From UKL13-2 sp038321965 (GTDB taxonomy: Bacteria; Pseudomonadota; Gammaproteobacteria; Burkholderiales; Usitatibacteraceae): DNA of 64,000 nt. Below, one piece after another: positions 35,095 to 44,804 of the stretch (position 1 is its first letter; the number at the start of each line of letters is the position of its first letter). Below the pieces are notes generated by a model that did not search any database, had not been told where the DNA came from, and saw only the letters and a list, made by a program, of their open reading frames with translations. The position numbers were made by a program, and so were the translations under genes. The stretch covers positions 17,952 through 81,951 of the forward strand of contig JBBQFL010000016.1 of assembly GCA_038321965.1 (NCBI GenBank). The letters are read 5' to 3'.

Positions 35095-38000
35095 TTACTT
35101 TGTGATCAACAGTTGCCTCGCTTTTGAAAGCTCCGATGCATCGAACCCCACTGGTAGATTGGCACACAAGGTGTGCAGCGTCCGCATGCATTGAACTGCT
35201 TGCCCGGTAAAGCGGGCCGCGCCTACCAGGCTAATTGCTGCCCTAAGTTGGAACAGGGGTGCCTTCTGCTGGGTCGCGGTGGCCAGAGCCTGATGCAGCG
35301 AAGTCATCGCCGCTTCCGGATGATTGGGTTCGACCGCAAGCAGACATATGCCCTGCATGCGATACAGTTCCGATACGCAAAAGCCGATACCCGGTTCGGT
35401 AATCGTTCCGATGGCGGTGGCGAGAATGGGCAAAGCTGCCGCCGCCTTGCCAAAATGCGCTCGTGCTTCCGCTAGCAATACAGCGTAGAAACGGAAAAAA
35501 GGTCCAATGGCGACGGCTTGGTCGTAAATGCTTTCCATCGCCTCCAGACCGGCTTCGGAATTTCGTCCCAATGCCTGCGCCCATCCATTAAGAAATAGCG
35601 CGTTCGCGCGATGTGGCGGAAAATTGTACTTGTTGGCAAGCTCGATAAGGCGTTGCGCATATCTCTCAACACCTGCATAGTCGCGCGCCATCTGGCAGGA
35701 CGTCGATGCATTGTGCAGCGCATGCCCGACGCTAGATGGGTAACCGAGTTTATCGGCGAGAACCAGCGATTGGTCGATACATTCCGCTGCGCGCTGGAAT
35801 TGGCCCGACTGCGAGAGAACAATAGCTTGCACCCCATATGCGCAAACGCCGGGATCATGTCCGCCGAAGACCGGACCCATCCAGCTATGTTGGACGGGAT
35901 CGTAACGCTCGATGCCCTCCAGGCTGTCTTTGATTGCGGTGGGCACGTCGCCGCGAAACATGGCGGTCGACCAGCGGCAGTGAAAAGCTTCTAGCAACAA
36001 ATCCGTGTCGTCCAGATGCTGGCCCAGGGCGACAAGTTCCTGTGCGCGGTCGCGCGCCACTTCCAGTTTCCGGCCGACGTTCGCCGAAAGCCATAGGCCC
36101 CAGGTCGCCTTAAACAATCCGTTCTTGTCCCCCAGCTTGGCAGCAATTTCACGGGCCTGCAGGTAAGTCTGTTCCGTTTCTGGGCTTTGGTGGCCTTTGA
36201 TAATCGTTAACGCCGGCCCGGATTTGAGCAGCAGTTCCAATTCGATTTTCCAGCGATCAGCGCCGTCTACCAACCGGCGTGCCTCCACCAAGCCCGCCCG
36301 GAAATGAGCAACTGCTTCGAAAAAATTGGAGCGGGCTACGGCACGGTCGCCTGCGCGCTCCCAATATGCGCACGACAATTCGGCAAGGTGCGCCTCGCCA
36401 AAATGGTAGGCCAGCAATTCCGGTTCACCTTCGACAGTGGCGGGGAAATCCGCTGCCAATGCGCGAGCGACCCGCTCGTGGATCTGCTGACGCCGTCCAC
36501 GCAACAGGTTATCGTAGGCCACGTCGCGCACCAACGCGTGTTTGAAGCTGTAGCCAGCTTCGCTAGACTTGCTGTGGGGGAACACCAGCCCGGCATCGAC
36601 CAACTTCGCTAAGCCAGTTGCGAGGTCGCCTGCTGATGCTGGCACGACTGCTTCCAGCAGGCTGAGGGAAAACTCCTTACCGATGACGGCCGCGACTTGG
36701 GCGATTTCCTTGGCCGCCCCCAGCCGGTCCAAGCGCGCCATGAGCGAATCATGCAAGGTAGCGGGAACGGCGGGCCGTTCTGGTGTCGCGGATTCCATCA
36801 CTGCCTTGGTCAGTTCTTCGACGAATAGAGGCACGCCATCGGTCTTGGCCAAGATATCTTCGATCAGGGAAGGGGCAAGTTTCCAGCCTGCCACAATGCT
36901 GGTCAGCATTTCGATGCACTGCGCCTTGCCGAGCCGGCTGAGGGCAAGCGACGACAGATGATCGCGCCCTGACCAAGGCGAAACGAACTCCGGTCGTGAC
37001 GTGATGATGATGAGCACCGCCGACGCCGCAATGCCGTCGACGAGGCGCGTGAGCAGCTCAAGTGTGGATGGGTCTATCCAATGCACGTCTTCAAATATCA
37101 GCAAGGTAGGTCGTTGTTCGGCGATATGCGTGATCTGATTGACCAGCGCAGCAATGGTGGCAGCTTTACGTTGTGCCGGCGGGGTGGTGAGTGCGCGGTC
37201 CCCGAGTGGGATCGACAGCAGATCGGCCAGCAGTAGCGCCGTCGTCTCGCTGAAGTTATTGGATGCAGAAAGCATGGTTTCCAATTTCTGCAGCTTCAGG
37301 GCTGGCGAATCTTCCGGCGTGAATCCGGCGGCGTGCTCGAGGTTCCGAATGATGGGGTGCAGGGCACTATTGGTGTGGTAGGAGGAACACTGGCAGATCA
37401 GGTGGTAATAAGTCTCGTCGCCAAGGCGCTCGCACACACCGTCGAGAATGCGCGATTTGCCCATGCCGGGTTCACCGGACAGGACGACGACCTGTCCCTC
37501 GTTTTGTTTGGCCATCTGCCAGCGGTCCAGAATCAGTGCGACTTCCTGGGTGCGCCCGACGAAGGACGCGGCCCCTACGGTTCGTTCGGCCGAAAAGCGG
37601 CTGGCGATGGACGCCTCGCGCAATACTCGCCAGACAGGGACCGGATTTGCGAAGCCCTTCAGCGAGTGCTCCCCAAGACGTTGATAATCAAACTGCCGAC
37701 CCAGAAGGCTGTACGTACTCTGGCTAATCAGAATGGCGTCGGGCTCCGCCAGCGCCTGCAGACGTGCCGCTAGATTGGGCGTTTCGCCTACGACGGCGTG
37801 TTCGCGCGCAGTACCGGTGCCGATAATGTCGCCAATCACGACGACGCCGGTGGCAATACCGATGCGCACCTGGACCGGCTGCGCCTCGGGCGTTTTTAGA
37901 TGCGCGACATTTTCGATGATCGCAAGTGCCGCAAGTATCGTCCGTTTGGCCGCGTCTTCGTACGCCTGCGGATAGCCGAAATACGCGAGCACGCCGTCAC

Positions 38001-38406
38001 CCATGAATTTGGCGATGAAGCCGTCGAAGCGAACGATAGCGCCTGCGCAGGCGTCCTGATAGCGCCGGATTAGCATGCTCATATCTTCCGGATCGATGGC
38101 GTTGGCGAGCGCGGTCGAGCCTACCAGATCGCAAAACATGACCGTGACCTGGCGCCGCTCGGCTTCCTTCGTCGCCGGTGGATCGGCAGGGGCAACCGCA
38201 GTGGCTGCCTGTGGCAAGCCGAGCGTGTGCGCACGTTCCACGAGCGCTCGCAATAACTTGCGGCGATGACCCAGCGAAAAGCCTAGCTTCTCAAAATCAC
38301 TTTCCGCGAGGTCGGAAATAATGTCGAAATCGATATCGTTTTCGACCAATACTTCAGCGTACTGCTCGAGGCCAAGCTCGGTGAGCCAATCCTGAAATTT
38401 CGTCAT
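35095..38406 (-). CDS. Class III adenylate/guanylate cyclase with SAM, AAA-type ATPase and TPR regions
   Basis: A 1103-residue soluble protein. A SAM domain (FQDWLTELGLEQYAEVLVEN, residues 1-65) is followed by a class III cyclase domain (VTVMFCDLVGSTALA; FMGDGVLAYFG with the two metal Asp at about 93 and 137), an AAA/NTPase domain (VLSGEPGMGKSRIL, about 309-322; LIFEDVHWID) and a TPR-like C-terminal half. This is the architecture of large signalling cyclases related to LuxR-type ATPases. The ATG giving MTKFQDW is chosen; a GTG 14 codons upstream is possible. The transition-state Asn and Arg (NLAARLQ) are present, so it is probably active. Confidence 0.9.
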   Translation of the reverse strand: MTKFQDWLTELGLEQYAEVLVENDIDFDIISDLAESDFEKLGFSLGHRRKLLRALVERAHTLGLPQAATAVAPADPPATKEAERRQVTVMFCDLVGSTALANAIDPEDMSMLIRRYQDACAGAIVRFDGFIAKFMGDGVLAYFGYPQAYEDAAKRTILAALAIIENVAHLKTPEAQPVQVRIGIATGVVVIGDIIGTGTAREHAVVGETPNLAARLQALAEPDAILISQSTYSLLGRQFDYQRLGEHSLKGFANPVPVWRVLREASIASRFSAERTVGAASFVGRTQEVALILDRWQMAKQNEGQVVVLSGEPGMGKSRILDGVCERLGDETYYHLICQCSSYHTNSALHPIIRNLEHAAGFTPEDSPALKLQKLETMLSASNNFSETTALLLADLLSIPLGDRALTTPPAQRKAATIAALVNQITHIAEQRPTLLIFEDVHWIDPSTLELLTRLVDGIAASAVLIIITSRPEFVSPWSGRDHLSSLALSRLGKAQCIEMLTSIVAGWKLAPSLIEDILAKTDGVPLFVEELTKAVMESATPERPAVPATLHDSLMARLDRLGAAKEIAQVAAVIGKEFSLSLLEAVVPASAGDLATGLAKLVDAGLVFPHSKSSEAGYSFKHALVRDVAYDNLLRGRRQQIHERVARALAADFPATVEGEPELLAYHFGEAHLAELSCAYWERAGDRAVARSNFFEAVAHFRAGLVEARRLVDGADRWKIELELLLKSGPALTIIKGHQSPETEQTYLQAREIAAKLGDKNGLFKATWGLWLSANVGRKLEVARDRAQELVALGQHLDDTDLLLEAFHCRWSTAMFRGDVPTAIKDSLEGIERYDPVQHSWMGPVFGGHDPGVCAYGVQAIVLSQSGQFQRAAECIDQSLVLADKLGYPSSVGHALHNASTSCQMARDYAGVERYAQRLIELANKYNFPPHRANALFLNGWAQALGRNSEAGLEAMESIYDQAVAIGPFFRFYAVLLAEARAHFGKAAAALPILATAIGTITEPGIGFCVSELYRMQGICLLAVEPNHPEAAMTSLHQALATATQQKAPLFQLRAAISLVGAARFTGQAVQCMRTLHTLCANLPVGFDASELSKARQLLITK

Positions 38407-38571
38407 GACACCCCATGCCCCCTTTTTTGTCGTTCCAGGCGATGACACTAGCGATGCTTCGCCGTCCCGACGCCAGCAAAACCGGCAAAGTTAAGCGGAA
38501 GAATACCGTACTTGCCGCTTATCGCAAACGCCGCGCCCTCGATGGCCCGTACATTTGGTTATCGAACTAGC

Positions 38572-40602
38572 TTATGGCAACTGAAATTCGGCAGCAAGTT
38601 TTGTCCAGCGCGGCTCAAACGCTGCGACAAACTGCTTGTACTCCGCCGATTCGCGAATTTTCGCCAGCATCGGATCGCGCTTGAACAGCGGAAGATTTGG
38701 AAATCCGGTGTCGGCGGTTATTTGTAACCAGCGGACCGCTTCTTCCGCATCGCCGCCAAGGGCATGAATTCTGGCGGCGGTGAAGGTTTCATGGTGCGTC
38801 GCGCGGCCGGAGGTCGATTGCGTGACAATTTTGCGGATCATCGCCTGCGCCTCGGCATGCCGCCCTTGAAGCGCGAGCAACAGGGCCTTCGGCTCCAGTT
38901 TGCCTTTCGCCTCGGGGTGCTCAGCGAGGTATTTATCCAGCTGCTCGGCAGCTGCGGATATCATTCTTTTTTCCAGGTAGAAAGCGACGCTCGGTTCTTT
39001 GTTCAACAACTCCTTTGCCGCTTTCGCGGCCTCGTCAGGGCGCGCGAAAAACAAAAGTGCCCCCACATACATTTCCTTGGCAGCTACATTTGCCGGATTC
39101 AATGCCAATAGGCGGGCCACCTCGCGGTGACCTTGTTCCTCGAGTCCCACATGAAAGTACAGGCTCGCTAGCTCAAAATCCACTTGTGTTGGGTCCAGCC
39201 GTTCAGCCGTCCTGTATTCCCGATAGGCGGTGGCCATTTGCCAGTGACCATATTCGCTGGTGGCAATGGCGCCGCGAACCATGTGCAGGAACGGCAGATT
39301 CGGATCAAGTTGTTCCGCGCGGCGCAGCGCCACCAAAGCCTTTTCATAGAGCCCGGACTTGCTGATATCGAATATTGCGTTCCACAAAAAAGCGTAGGCG
39401 AGACGCGCGTGGGCCAACGCAAAATCGGGCGCCTCCGCAATGGCCTGCTGAAAATAGTTGACCGCCTCGCTGGTGTCCGTATCCAAATTGATATTCTTGT
39501 AAAAGCTCTCCACACCTTTCGAGTAAGCCTCATACGCGCGCGGCGATATTGACGACGGCCGCTTGCTGTTCAGTTCATGGTCCAGCACGATGCGCAGATG
39601 CGCAGCGACCGCCTGCGACACCTGATCCTGCAGCCCGAATATATCGGTAGCCTTCACATCGAAGATGGCATTCCACAGCAACTTGCGATCACTGGGCCGA
39701 ATCAGGCTGGCGTTCACGCGCAGTCGATCGCCGGCCTGTTGCCAGGTTCCGTCCAGAACGGCTGCCACCGCCAACGCCTTGCCAGCCGCGGCGGCATCCG
39801 TGTCGAGTGCCGTGTAGCCGCGCACGGCGGTCAGCGGCCGCACCGTGATTTGGCGCGATTTGCTCAACTCGCTAATGATGGCGTCGGCCAGTCCCAAGCC
39901 GAGCATATCCTGCGCGTTGGCCGCCGCCAGTGGCTTTAGCGGCAATACGGCGATCGAGCCGATATCAACCGTTTCGGTGACTGACTTTAGGCGCGCAGCA
40001 ATCGGCGCCCAAGACGGTGCGAAATAGAAAGATACGGCCAGTATTGCGCACAGCGGCAATGCCCACAGCCATCGTCTGGATAGCGACCACCGCGAAGTGC
40101 TCGCATTACTCAGCGCCACAACATAAACATTCATTGACTTGTCAATATTTTTTAACTTCTTGGCGCCAAGCAGGCGAAAGGCCAGGTTGTCCTGGCTGCG
40201 CACCGCGCCGTACACCGCGTCCGATACTGCGATACCGCCTTCCGGCGCCAGCGGCTCGATACGCGCAGCAATATTGACGCCGTCGCCGAAAATGTCGTCA
40301 CCGCGATGCACGATTTCACCGATGTGAATGCCGATACGGACACAAAACTTCGCTTGCGCACGCATTTGTTCCTGAATACTTTGCGCGCACAGCACGGCGG
40401 CTACTGCACTGTCGAAACTGCACAATGTCCCGTCGCCCATCTCCTTGTGCAGACGTCCGCCGAATTCACCGAGCAAGGGCAACATTATTTCCCGCTGCTG
40501 CTGCATGGCTGCCAGCGCAAGCTTTTCATCGCCTGCCATCAGCGCTGAAAATCCGACGATGTCGGTGAACATGATGGCGCTGAGCTTGCGACGCTCTGAC
40601 AT
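38572..40602 (-). CDS. Class III adenylate cyclase with TPR tail
   Basis: A 676-residue protein. The cyclase domain is at the N-terminus (LSAIMFTDIVGFSALMAGDE; HKEMGDGTLCSFDS; VNIAARIEP). One membrane helix follows near residue 190 (WLWALPLCAILAVSFYFAP), then a domain like the 'TolB-like' FlgO-type region (SIAVLPLKPLAAANAQDMLG; ITVRPLTAVRGY) and several TPRs up to the C-terminus. This arrangement is common in Rhizobiales and Burkholderiales cyclases. GAGAG precedes the ATG. The neighbouring larger cyclase runs in the same direction 165 bp downstream. Confidence 0.88.
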   Translation of the reverse strand: MSERRKLSAIMFTDIVGFSALMAGDEKLALAAMQQQREIMLPLLGEFGGRLHKEMGDGTLCSFDSAVAAVLCAQSIQEQMRAQAKFCVRIGIHIGEIVHRGDDIFGDGVNIAARIEPLAPEGGIAVSDAVYGAVRSQDNLAFRLLGAKKLKNIDKSMNVYVVALSNASTSRWSLSRRWLWALPLCAILAVSFYFAPSWAPIAARLKSVTETVDIGSIAVLPLKPLAAANAQDMLGLGLADAIISELSKSRQITVRPLTAVRGYTALDTDAAAAGKALAVAAVLDGTWQQAGDRLRVNASLIRPSDRKLLWNAIFDVKATDIFGLQDQVSQAVAAHLRIVLDHELNSKRPSSISPRAYEAYSKGVESFYKNINLDTDTSEAVNYFQQAIAEAPDFALAHARLAYAFLWNAIFDISKSGLYEKALVALRRAEQLDPNLPFLHMVRGAIATSEYGHWQMATAYREYRTAERLDPTQVDFELASLYFHVGLEEQGHREVARLLALNPANVAAKEMYVGALLFFARPDEAAKAAKELLNKEPSVAFYLEKRMISAAAEQLDKYLAEHPEAKGKLEPKALLLALQGRHAEAQAMIRKIVTQSTSGRATHHETFTAARIHALGGDAEEAVRWLQITADTGFPNLPLFKRDPMLAKIRESAEYKQFVAAFEPRWTKLAAEFQLP

Positions 40603-40657
40603 CGGTCTCTCAAGAGAAATCGTATGGGTAGTGTTACTACATTGATTATTGAGTGGC

Positions 40658-40678
40658 GAAGCTTGAATTACAAGCTTC
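40658..40678. other. Inverted repeat in the cyclase upstream region
   Basis: GAAGCTTG and CAAGCTTC form a perfect 8-bp inverted repeat with a 5-base spacer, 56 bp ahead of the TPR cyclase start. It may be an operator or an mRNA leader stem. There is no gene in 40603-40900. Confidence 0.4.
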
Positions 40679-40715
40679 CTTCGGTGCTCAATCAACTCAA
40701 CTATACAAGTGACAT

Positions 40716-40751
40716 GAAAAATCCCTAGTTGTGGCAACACAACGAGGGATT
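40716..40751 (-). terminator. Rho-independent terminator of the TakP-like gene
   Basis: On the minus strand a 14-bp stem, AATCCCTCGTTGTG pairing with CACAACTAGGGATT (one mismatch) around TTGC, is followed at once by TTTTTC. It lies 150 bp after the stop of the TRAP solute-binding gene and separates it from the cyclase gene. Confidence 0.8.
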
Positions 40752-40900
40752 CAGTAGCACAATATTATTGATACGTACTAATTTACAAATGGCTGGAATG
40801 CCTTGTGAATACTCAGTCGCATCACAATTGTTATATGTCTTACCCGAAACAAAAACTCGGGGCACCCATTGCGCCATCCCTTCGGCGCAGCAAACACATA

Positions 40901-42022
40901 TTACTTCTTGGCTGGTGCGGCCTTGCTCGCCGAACTCGCTGTCGCCATGTAATTATCGAAATTCTGCTCTGCCACGCGAAACCACAGAATCTGGTCGTCG
41001 CGGAAGATTTTCCAGGCATCGTAGACTTTCTTGAACTTCGGATTTTTTTCCGACTCTTCCTCATACACCTCGTGTGCGGCCTTGAAGCAGGCATTCATGA
41101 TGTCTTTGTTGAACGGGCGCAGCTGAACGCCGTTGCCCGCGAGGCGTTTTAGCGCTGCTGGATTAAGCGCATCGTATTTGGCCAGCATATCTATATTCGC
41201 TTCGGCACAAGCCGATTCGAGAATCGCCTTGTATTCCGGCGGCAGCGCTTCCCACTGCTTCATATTCACGAACAAGTCGAGTTCAGGGCCGCCTTCCCAC
41301 CAGCCTGGATAGTAGTAGTACTTGGCGACTTTGAAAAAGCCGAGTTTTTCGTCGTCATACGGACCGACCCACTCGGCAGCGTCGATGGTGCCCTTCTCAA
41401 GAGCGGGATAGATATCGCCACCGGCAATTTGCTGCGGAACCACACCCAGTTTGGTCAGTACACGTCCGGCAAAACCGCCGACGCGGAATTTCAGGCCTTT
41501 CAGATCAGCGACGGTCTTGATCTCTTTGCGAAACCAGCCGCCCATCTGCGCGCCTGTATTGCCGGCTGGAAAGTTGATGATGTTGTAATCCTTGAAAAAA
41601 TCGCGCATCAGCGCCATGCCACCGCCGTGATACATCCAGGCGTTTTGCTGGCGCGCGTTCATGCCGAATGGAATCGCGCATGCAAAAGCAAAGGTTGGGT
41701 CTTTGCCAAAAAAATAGTACGGCGCGGTATGGGTGCACTCGACTGTACCGTTTTGAACAGCGTCGACCGTGCTAAATGCGGGCACGATTTCGCCAGCAGC
41801 GAAAACCTGAATCTGGAATTTTCCACCGGTGGCTGCAGCGACCCGTTTGGAGATGACTTCAGCGGCGCCAAAAATCGTATCCAGACTTTTCGGGAAGCTC
41901 GAAGCCAGCCGCCATTTGATCGTTGGCAATGTGGCAGTCTGGGCTGATGAAAGCGTCGGGATAGCGGCGGCGCCTGCTACGAGTCCGGCGCCAGCCGACG
42001 TCATAAATTTGCGTCTTTGCAT
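40901..42022 (-). CDS. TRAP transporter solute-binding protein, TakP-like 2-oxoacid binding
   Basis: A 373-residue periplasmic binding protein with a twin-arginine-type leader (MQRRKFMTSAGAGLVAGAAA). The core, LKGLKFRVGGFAGRVLTKLG, VPQQIAGGDIYPALEKGTID and AAEWVGPYDDEKLGFFKVAK, then YYYYPGWWEGGPELDLF, is very close to Rhodobacter TakP, which binds pyruvate and branched-chain 2-oxoacids; the Arg and Trp-Glu of the ligand site are kept. GAGGAG lies six bases ahead of the ATG. It is alone, with no DctQ/DctM next to it; the only TRAP permease in the window is at 22615-24563. Confidence 0.9.
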   Translation of the reverse strand: MQRRKFMTSAGAGLVAGAAAIPTLSSAQTATLPTIKWRLASSFPKSLDTIFGAAEVISKRVAAATGGKFQIQVFAAGEIVPAFSTVDAVQNGTVECTHTAPYYFFGKDPTFAFACAIPFGMNARQQNAWMYHGGGMALMRDFFKDYNIINFPAGNTGAQMGGWFRKEIKTVADLKGLKFRVGGFAGRVLTKLGVVPQQIAGGDIYPALEKGTIDAAEWVGPYDDEKLGFFKVAKYYYYPGWWEGGPELDLFVNMKQWEALPPEYKAILESACAEANIDMLAKYDALNPAALKRLAGNGVQLRPFNKDIMNACFKAAHEVYEEESEKNPKFKKVYDAWKIFRDDQILWFRVAEQNFDNYMATASSASKAAPAKK

Positions 42023-42124
42023 ATGTTTCTCCTCTGGGTTTGGTCTTTTGGTTTGCGGTCGCATTGAAAAGCGACTTGAACCCAAAGTATAAAGCAAGGG
42101 AAAGAAGCTGGTGTGAGGGGGAAA

Positions 42125-43465
42125 CTATTCCCCAGCTATCGACATGCGCTCGATCAGGATGCTTCCTACACGTTTAGAGCCCAATGCCAGCTCATCATTG
42201 CCGATAGCGATGATGTCCTTGAACATCTGCTTCATGTTTCCCGCGATGGTGATTTCTTCAACTGGATATGCAATCTCACCATATTCCACCCAGAAGCCCG
42301 CAGCGCCGCGTGAATAGTCGCCCGTCACGTTGTTGACACCTTGCCCCATCAATTCAGTCACCACCAGTCCGCGATTCATTTTTTTCAGCAGCCCTGCAAA
42401 ATTGAGCTTGCCCGGTGTCACCATCAGATTGTGATTGCCGCCCGCATTGCCAGTACTTTGCAACCCCAGTTTACGCGCGGAGTAGCTGCCGAGAAAATAG
42501 CCCTGAACCACGCCATCCTTCACCACATCGCGCGCGACCGTCGTCACGCCTTCGCCGTCGAACGGGCCGCTCGCCAATCCACCGCGAATGGCTGGGTCCT
42601 CACGAATCGAAACAATGGGCGAAAACACGGTTTCGCCGATGCTGTCCTGCAAGAAGCTCGCTTTGCGGTAGAGTGCGCTCCCGCTTACGCCGCCCACAAA
42701 GCTGCCAATCAACCCCGAAGCTACCGGTGCTTCGAATAAGATCGGCACTTCGCAACTCGCGATCTTTCTCGAATCAAGCCTTGCAACCGTGCGCTCACCG
42801 GCACGCCGACCGATGTCCTCAGGCGACTCCAGCCCCGTCTCATCACGTGATACCGCATACCAGTAATCGCGCTGCATGCCTTGCTTGCTGGTTGCAATCA
42901 TGGTGCAGCTGGCACTATGACGCGTGGTCGGATACCCCCCCAGAAACCCGGCGGAATTGGCATAGATGAAATCGGATTCGTAGGTTGAAACAGCGGCACC
43001 TTCAGAATTGTTGATCCGCTTGTCGACGGCAAAAGCGGCGGCTTCCATCCGCTTAGCTAAAACGATCGCTTCATCGACGCCAAGCTTCCACGGGTGGTAC
43101 AAGTCAAAATCGGCATACGGCGGACGGGCCAGGCGACTCGAATCGGCCAATCCGGCGAATTCATCAGCAGCGGTGTACTTGGCGATCGCCAGCGCCGCCT
43201 TGACGGTGCGTTCAATCGCTTCGCGCGACAAATCCGTGGTCGACGCATTGCCGCGATGCTGGCCCAGATAAACGGTGATACCCAGTCCCTTGTCGCGGTT
43301 GTGTTCGATGGTCTCAACTTCCCCCATTCGGACGGTCACATCCTGTCCAAGGGAGGTAGAAATTTCTACTTCAGCCGCGGTCGCGCCAAGTGCTTTGGCG
43401 CGTTCGAGTGAAAACTGGGCAAGATCGGCAAGGCTGCCGGGTGCAAAAGGAGCTATGGAAGACAC
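42125..43465 (-). CDS. pmbA: PmbA/TldE family metalloprotease-like protein
   Basis: A 446-residue subunit of the TldD-TldE(PmbA) protease that matures peptide antibiotics and degrades the CcdA antitoxin in E. coli. Typical stretches: MGEVETIEHNRDKGLGITVY, GLAS-GPFDGEGV, GSYSARKLGLQSTGNAGG and RGAAGFWVEYGEIAYPVEE near the end. The start is placed at a GTG because the length then equals the family's; an ATG 27 codons upstream (43546) is possible but has no ribosome site. TldE lacks the zinc ligands of TldD. It is divergent from yjgA, a conserved arrangement in Betaproteobacteria. tldD is not in the window. Confidence 0.9.
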   Translation of the reverse strand: MSSIAPFAPGSLADLAQFSLERAKALGATAAEVEISTSLGQDVTVRMGEVETIEHNRDKGLGITVYLGQHRGNASTTDLSREAIERTVKAALAIAKYTAADEFAGLADSSRLARPPYADFDLYHPWKLGVDEAIVLAKRMEAAAFAVDKRINNSEGAAVSTYESDFIYANSAGFLGGYPTTRHSASCTMIATSKQGMQRDYWYAVSRDETGLESPEDIGRRAGERTVARLDSRKIASCEVPILFEAPVASGLIGSFVGGVSGSALYRKASFLQDSIGETVFSPIVSIREDPAIRGGLASGPFDGEGVTTVARDVVKDGVVQGYFLGSYSARKLGLQSTGNAGGNHNLMVTPGKLNFAGLLKKMNRGLVVTELMGQGVNNVTGDYSRGAAGFWVEYGEIAYPVEEITIAGNMKQMFKDIIAIGNDELALGSKRVGSILIERMSIAGE

Positions 43466-43608
43466 GTTAATTTGATTTTCAGGGAGTGGATTGGAGAGCG
43501 GTGCCGCAATCGGGCGGGAGGGAAGGCAGGAGCGGTGCGGTATCATCACGGCTTGTTGAGCAACTATTACTTGAATACGCAAAGAACGCGCCGGAAAAAA
43601 AGAACACC

Positions 43609-44136
43609 ATGACAGATACAGCAGACACAGAAGATGAAAATTTTATCAGCAAAAGCCAGAAAAAGCGGGACATGCTGGCATTGCAGGACATCGGCGAAGA
43701 GCTGGTGGGCCTGTCTTCGGAAACCATCAACAAGCTGACTCTGCCCGATGATTTGCGTACTGCCATCGTTGACGCCAAGCGCATCCCCAAGAGTAAATAT
43801 GGTGGCATGAAACGGCAAATGCAATACATCGGACGGCTGATGCGTGAAGTCGACGCGGCGCCAATCGTGGAGCAGCTCAATTCGCTAAAGGCACCGAACA
43901 AAAAGGAAACCGCCTTGCACCATCTGGCGGAACGTTGGCGTGAGCGTCTGTTGAGCGACGAAACCGCACTTGGCGCCTTCGCCAATGAATTTCCAGAGGC
44001 AGATCGCGCCATGCTGGACAAATACATTCACGGCGCCAAGGACGACAAGGCAAAAAATCGGCCCCCAAAGAACTATCGGCTGTTGTATTCGCAAATTCAC
44101 ACCCTCGTTGTGGCGCAATCGCGCATCGCGGAATAG
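43609..44136 (+). CDS. yjgA: YjgA/DarP family ribosome-associated protein
   Basis: A 175-residue acidic-basic protein of the DUF615 family, now known in E. coli as DarP, which assists late assembly of the 50S subunit. ISKSQKKRDMLALQDIGEEL, LPDDLRTAIVDAKRIPKSKY, GGMKRQMQYIGRLMREVD and the C-terminal KNYRLLYSQIH are family hallmarks. The ATG giving MTDTADTEDE is chosen over in-frame sequence further upstream. It is 14 bp ahead of mog. Confidence 0.93.
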   Translation: MTDTADTEDENFISKSQKKRDMLALQDIGEELVGLSSETINKLTLPDDLRTAIVDAKRIPKSKYGGMKRQMQYIGRLMREVDAAPIVEQLNSLKAPNKKETALHHLAERWRERLLSDETALGAFANEFPEADRAMLDKYIHGAKDDKAKNRPPKNYRLLYSQIHTLVVAQSRIAE

Positions 44137-44150
44137 TCTGGTCGCCGTCA

Positions 44151-44753
44151 ATGAGTTTTGATGGGGCTAAAATCGGTCTGCTTTCAATCTCCGACCGGGC
44201 ATCTCAAGGTGTCTATCGTGACGAAGGTCTGCCGGCTCTTGAGAGTTGGCTAATATCGGTGCTGAAAAATCCCATCACCTTTGTCTCGACCGTAATCCCC
44301 GACGAGCAGGCACAGATTGAAGCGAGTCTCACGAGACTGGTGGACACTGAGGGATGCTGCCTGATATTGACTACTGGCGGCACCGGTCCCGCGCTGCGCG
44401 ATGTGACACCGGAGGCAACGCTGGCCGTAGCAGACCGGGTGATGGATGGTTTTGGTGAGCGCATGCGGCAGATATCGCTACGGTTTGTGCCCACAGCGAT
44501 ACTTTCACGACAGGTCGCCGTGCTGCGCAAACAATCGCTCATCATCAACCTGCCCGGGCAGCCAAAGGCGATCAAAGAGACGCTGGAGGGATTGAAGGAT
44601 GCTGCTGGAAAGCCGATTGAAATCGGTATATTCGCCGCAGTGCCTTACTGCATCGATCTGATCGGCGGGCCTTATCTCGAAACGAATGACGACGTGATCA
44701 CGGCATTCCGCCCCAAGAGTGCCATCCGAAAGACGGCTCCGGATAACGTCTGA
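44151..44753 (+). CDS. mog: Molybdopterin adenylyltransferase
   Basis: A 200-residue MogA: it adenylates molybdopterin before molybdenum insertion. KIGLLSISDRASQGVYRDEG, LILTTGGTGPALRDVTPEA (the MPT-binding TGGTG loop) and INLPGQPKAIKETL are clear. It is next to yjgA and within 10 kb of the molybdenum hydroxylase genes with their MocA and XdhC helpers. Confidence 0.93.
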   Translation: MSFDGAKIGLLSISDRASQGVYRDEGLPALESWLISVLKNPITFVSTVIPDEQAQIEASLTRLVDTEGCCLILTTGGTGPALRDVTPEATLAVADRVMDGFGERMRQISLRFVPTAILSRQVAVLRKQSLIINLPGQPKAIKETLEGLKDAAGKPIEIGIFAAVPYCIDLIGGPYLETNDDVITAFRPKSAIRKTAPDNV

Positions 44754-44804
44754 AAGTGGTCTGTCCACCACACCCAACCCATCACATACGCCTACTTCAC
44801 AAAT

